From Candidatus Rifleibacteriota bacterium (GTDB taxonomy: Bacteria > Riflebacteria > Ozemobacteria > Ozemobacterales > Ozemobacteraceae): DNA of 6,180 nt. A program made the position numbers and the translations under genes. The stretch is from positions 1 through 6,180 of the forward strand of contig JAKQKW010000279.1 in NCBI GenBank assembly GCA_029560455.1. The letters run 5' to 3'. The notes below the pieces were generated by a model, which did not search any database, was not told the DNA's origin, and saw only the letters and a program-made list of their open reading frames with translations. Shown piece after piece: positions 5,685-6,180 of the stretch. Positions within the stretch are counted from its first letter, which is position 1; each line of letters begins with the position of its first letter.

Positions 5685-6140
5685 TCAGAGCCCGTTGTTC
5701 TCGTTTTCGTCTTTGGGCGAATAGCGGTGGTTCTCGTAAATGGCCCAGCCATTCAGACGGCCGCTTTTGCCTTTATAAGGTGTAGTGACTGTGCCGCCAC
5801 GGGCATCGAACTTATATTTACCGTAAAACTGTACCAGACGACCAACTTCGAGCTTGAGGGTTTCTGAACCGGTGATCTGGTAATGAAAATCGTACTCAAT
5901 GCGGTTGTCGCGGCTTTTCAGGCGGCAGCTGACCGTATCGGTGGCAACCTGCTGATAGAGCTGAATGATATTGCCACCGTCGCGCACTTCCGCTTCAGGC
6001 AACTGCTGTTCAAACGCATCGGCTACGGTCAGATCCTGGCTGAAGTAGTTGGCCAGAATAAAAATGGTAAAAACGACTATCGGTATGGCAACCAGAATGG
6101 CTTTGTCCTGCCATGTGAGTTCAGGTGGTCTCTTGGTCAC
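5685..6140 (-). CDS. Membrane-anchored DUF3465-like protein
   Basis: A protein of about 151 aa with a short cytoplasmic N-terminus, one hydrophobic segment (AILVAIPIVVFTIFILANYF) and a soluble domain probably outside the membrane. The C-terminal stretch VGRLVQFYGKYKFDARGGTV followed by LNGWAIYENHRY matches, by eye, the DUF3465 pattern (G-D-x-V-x-F-x-G-E-Y-x-x-N-x-K-G-G ... GWI-x-H-x-G-x-x-Y), an OB-like fold of unknown function. The His/Asp-rich element usually between those blocks (THHDP-like) is replaced by TTPYKGKSGR. GTG 6140 is chosen because GGAGAAGGA (6153-6145) lies just upstream. The frame stays open to 6176 (another GTG) and to the window edge, so a longer N-terminus is possible. 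The family match needs a profile search to confirm; the protein being real is more certain than its family. Confidence 0.7.
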   Translation of the reverse strand: MTKRPPELTWQDKAILVAIPIVVFTIFILANYFSQDLTVADAFEQQLPEAEVRDGGNIIQLYQQVATDTVSCRLKSRDNRIEYDFHYQITGSETLKLEVGRLVQFYGKYKFDARGGTVTTPYKGKSGRLNGWAIYENHRYSPKDENENNGL

Positions 6141-6180
6141 TGATTCCTTCTCCGTGTTCGATTTAGGTTTATGCACAATA

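Noticed and set aside
5671..5693. Terminator between the convergent RlpA-like and DUF3465-like genes
   Set aside because: Only a 4-bp GGGC/GCCC pairing with a long loop is possible, with no U-tract; too weak to call.
1..6180. Mobile element, CRISPR array, toxin-antitoxin or defence system
   Set aside because: No transposase, integrase, repeat-spacer pattern, terminal inverted repeats or defence-type domains were seen on either strand.

Overview
The window looks like an ordinary chromosomal segment of a mid-GC Gram-negative bacterium. It has six complete or near-complete protein genes and the first codons of a seventh. The Gram-negative inference rests mainly on an RlpA-type lipoprotein with a clean lipobox and Gln, not Asp, at +2, which suggests outer-membrane sorting. 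The taxon cannot be fixed from sequence alone. A plant-type (GH13_6-like) alpha-amylase beside a large soluble beta-propeller and other single-copy housekeeping genes would fit a poorly characterised fermentative, polysaccharide-using lineage, but that is a guess. I see no transposase, integrase, phage gene, tRNA, rRNA or CRISPR array.

Layout, left to right. Positions 1-68 (minus) hold the N-terminus of glutamate formimidoyltransferase (ftcD-like). A divergent intergenic region of about 250 bp follows, with a good sigma70-type promoter for each side and an ACAAT...ATTGT palindrome over each promoter. Positions 316-1257 (plus) encode an MBL-fold metal-dependent hydrolase of the UlaG/RomA-like kind. 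Its stop codon lies in the loop of a hairpin that acts as a terminator shared with the convergent amylase gene. Positions 1292-2653 (minus) encode a secreted plant-type alpha-amylase with its own promoter, located in the 3' end of the next gene, and a leader of about 95 nt that contains two mutually exclusive hairpins. Positions 2772-3236 (minus) encode a GNAT acetyltransferase, 6 nt downstream of the 641-aa soluble beta-propeller protein at 3243-5168 (minus); these two form a tight operon. Positions 5279-5683 (plus) encode a short RlpA-like DPBB lipoprotein. It converges, with a 1-nt gap, on a membrane-anchored DUF3465-like protein on the minus strand (5685 to about 6140, start uncertain at the window edge).

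Functionally the genes are a mix: one-carbon/histidine catabolism (ftcD), an uncharacterised MBL hydrolase, extracellular starch hydrolysis, a propeller/GNAT pair of unknown role, cell-wall remodelling, and a small envelope protein. I found no convincing evidence of a new multi-gene system. The items most worth following up are the twin palindromes in the ftcD/MBL intergenic region, the alternative-hairpin leader of the amylase, and the propeller/GNAT pair.
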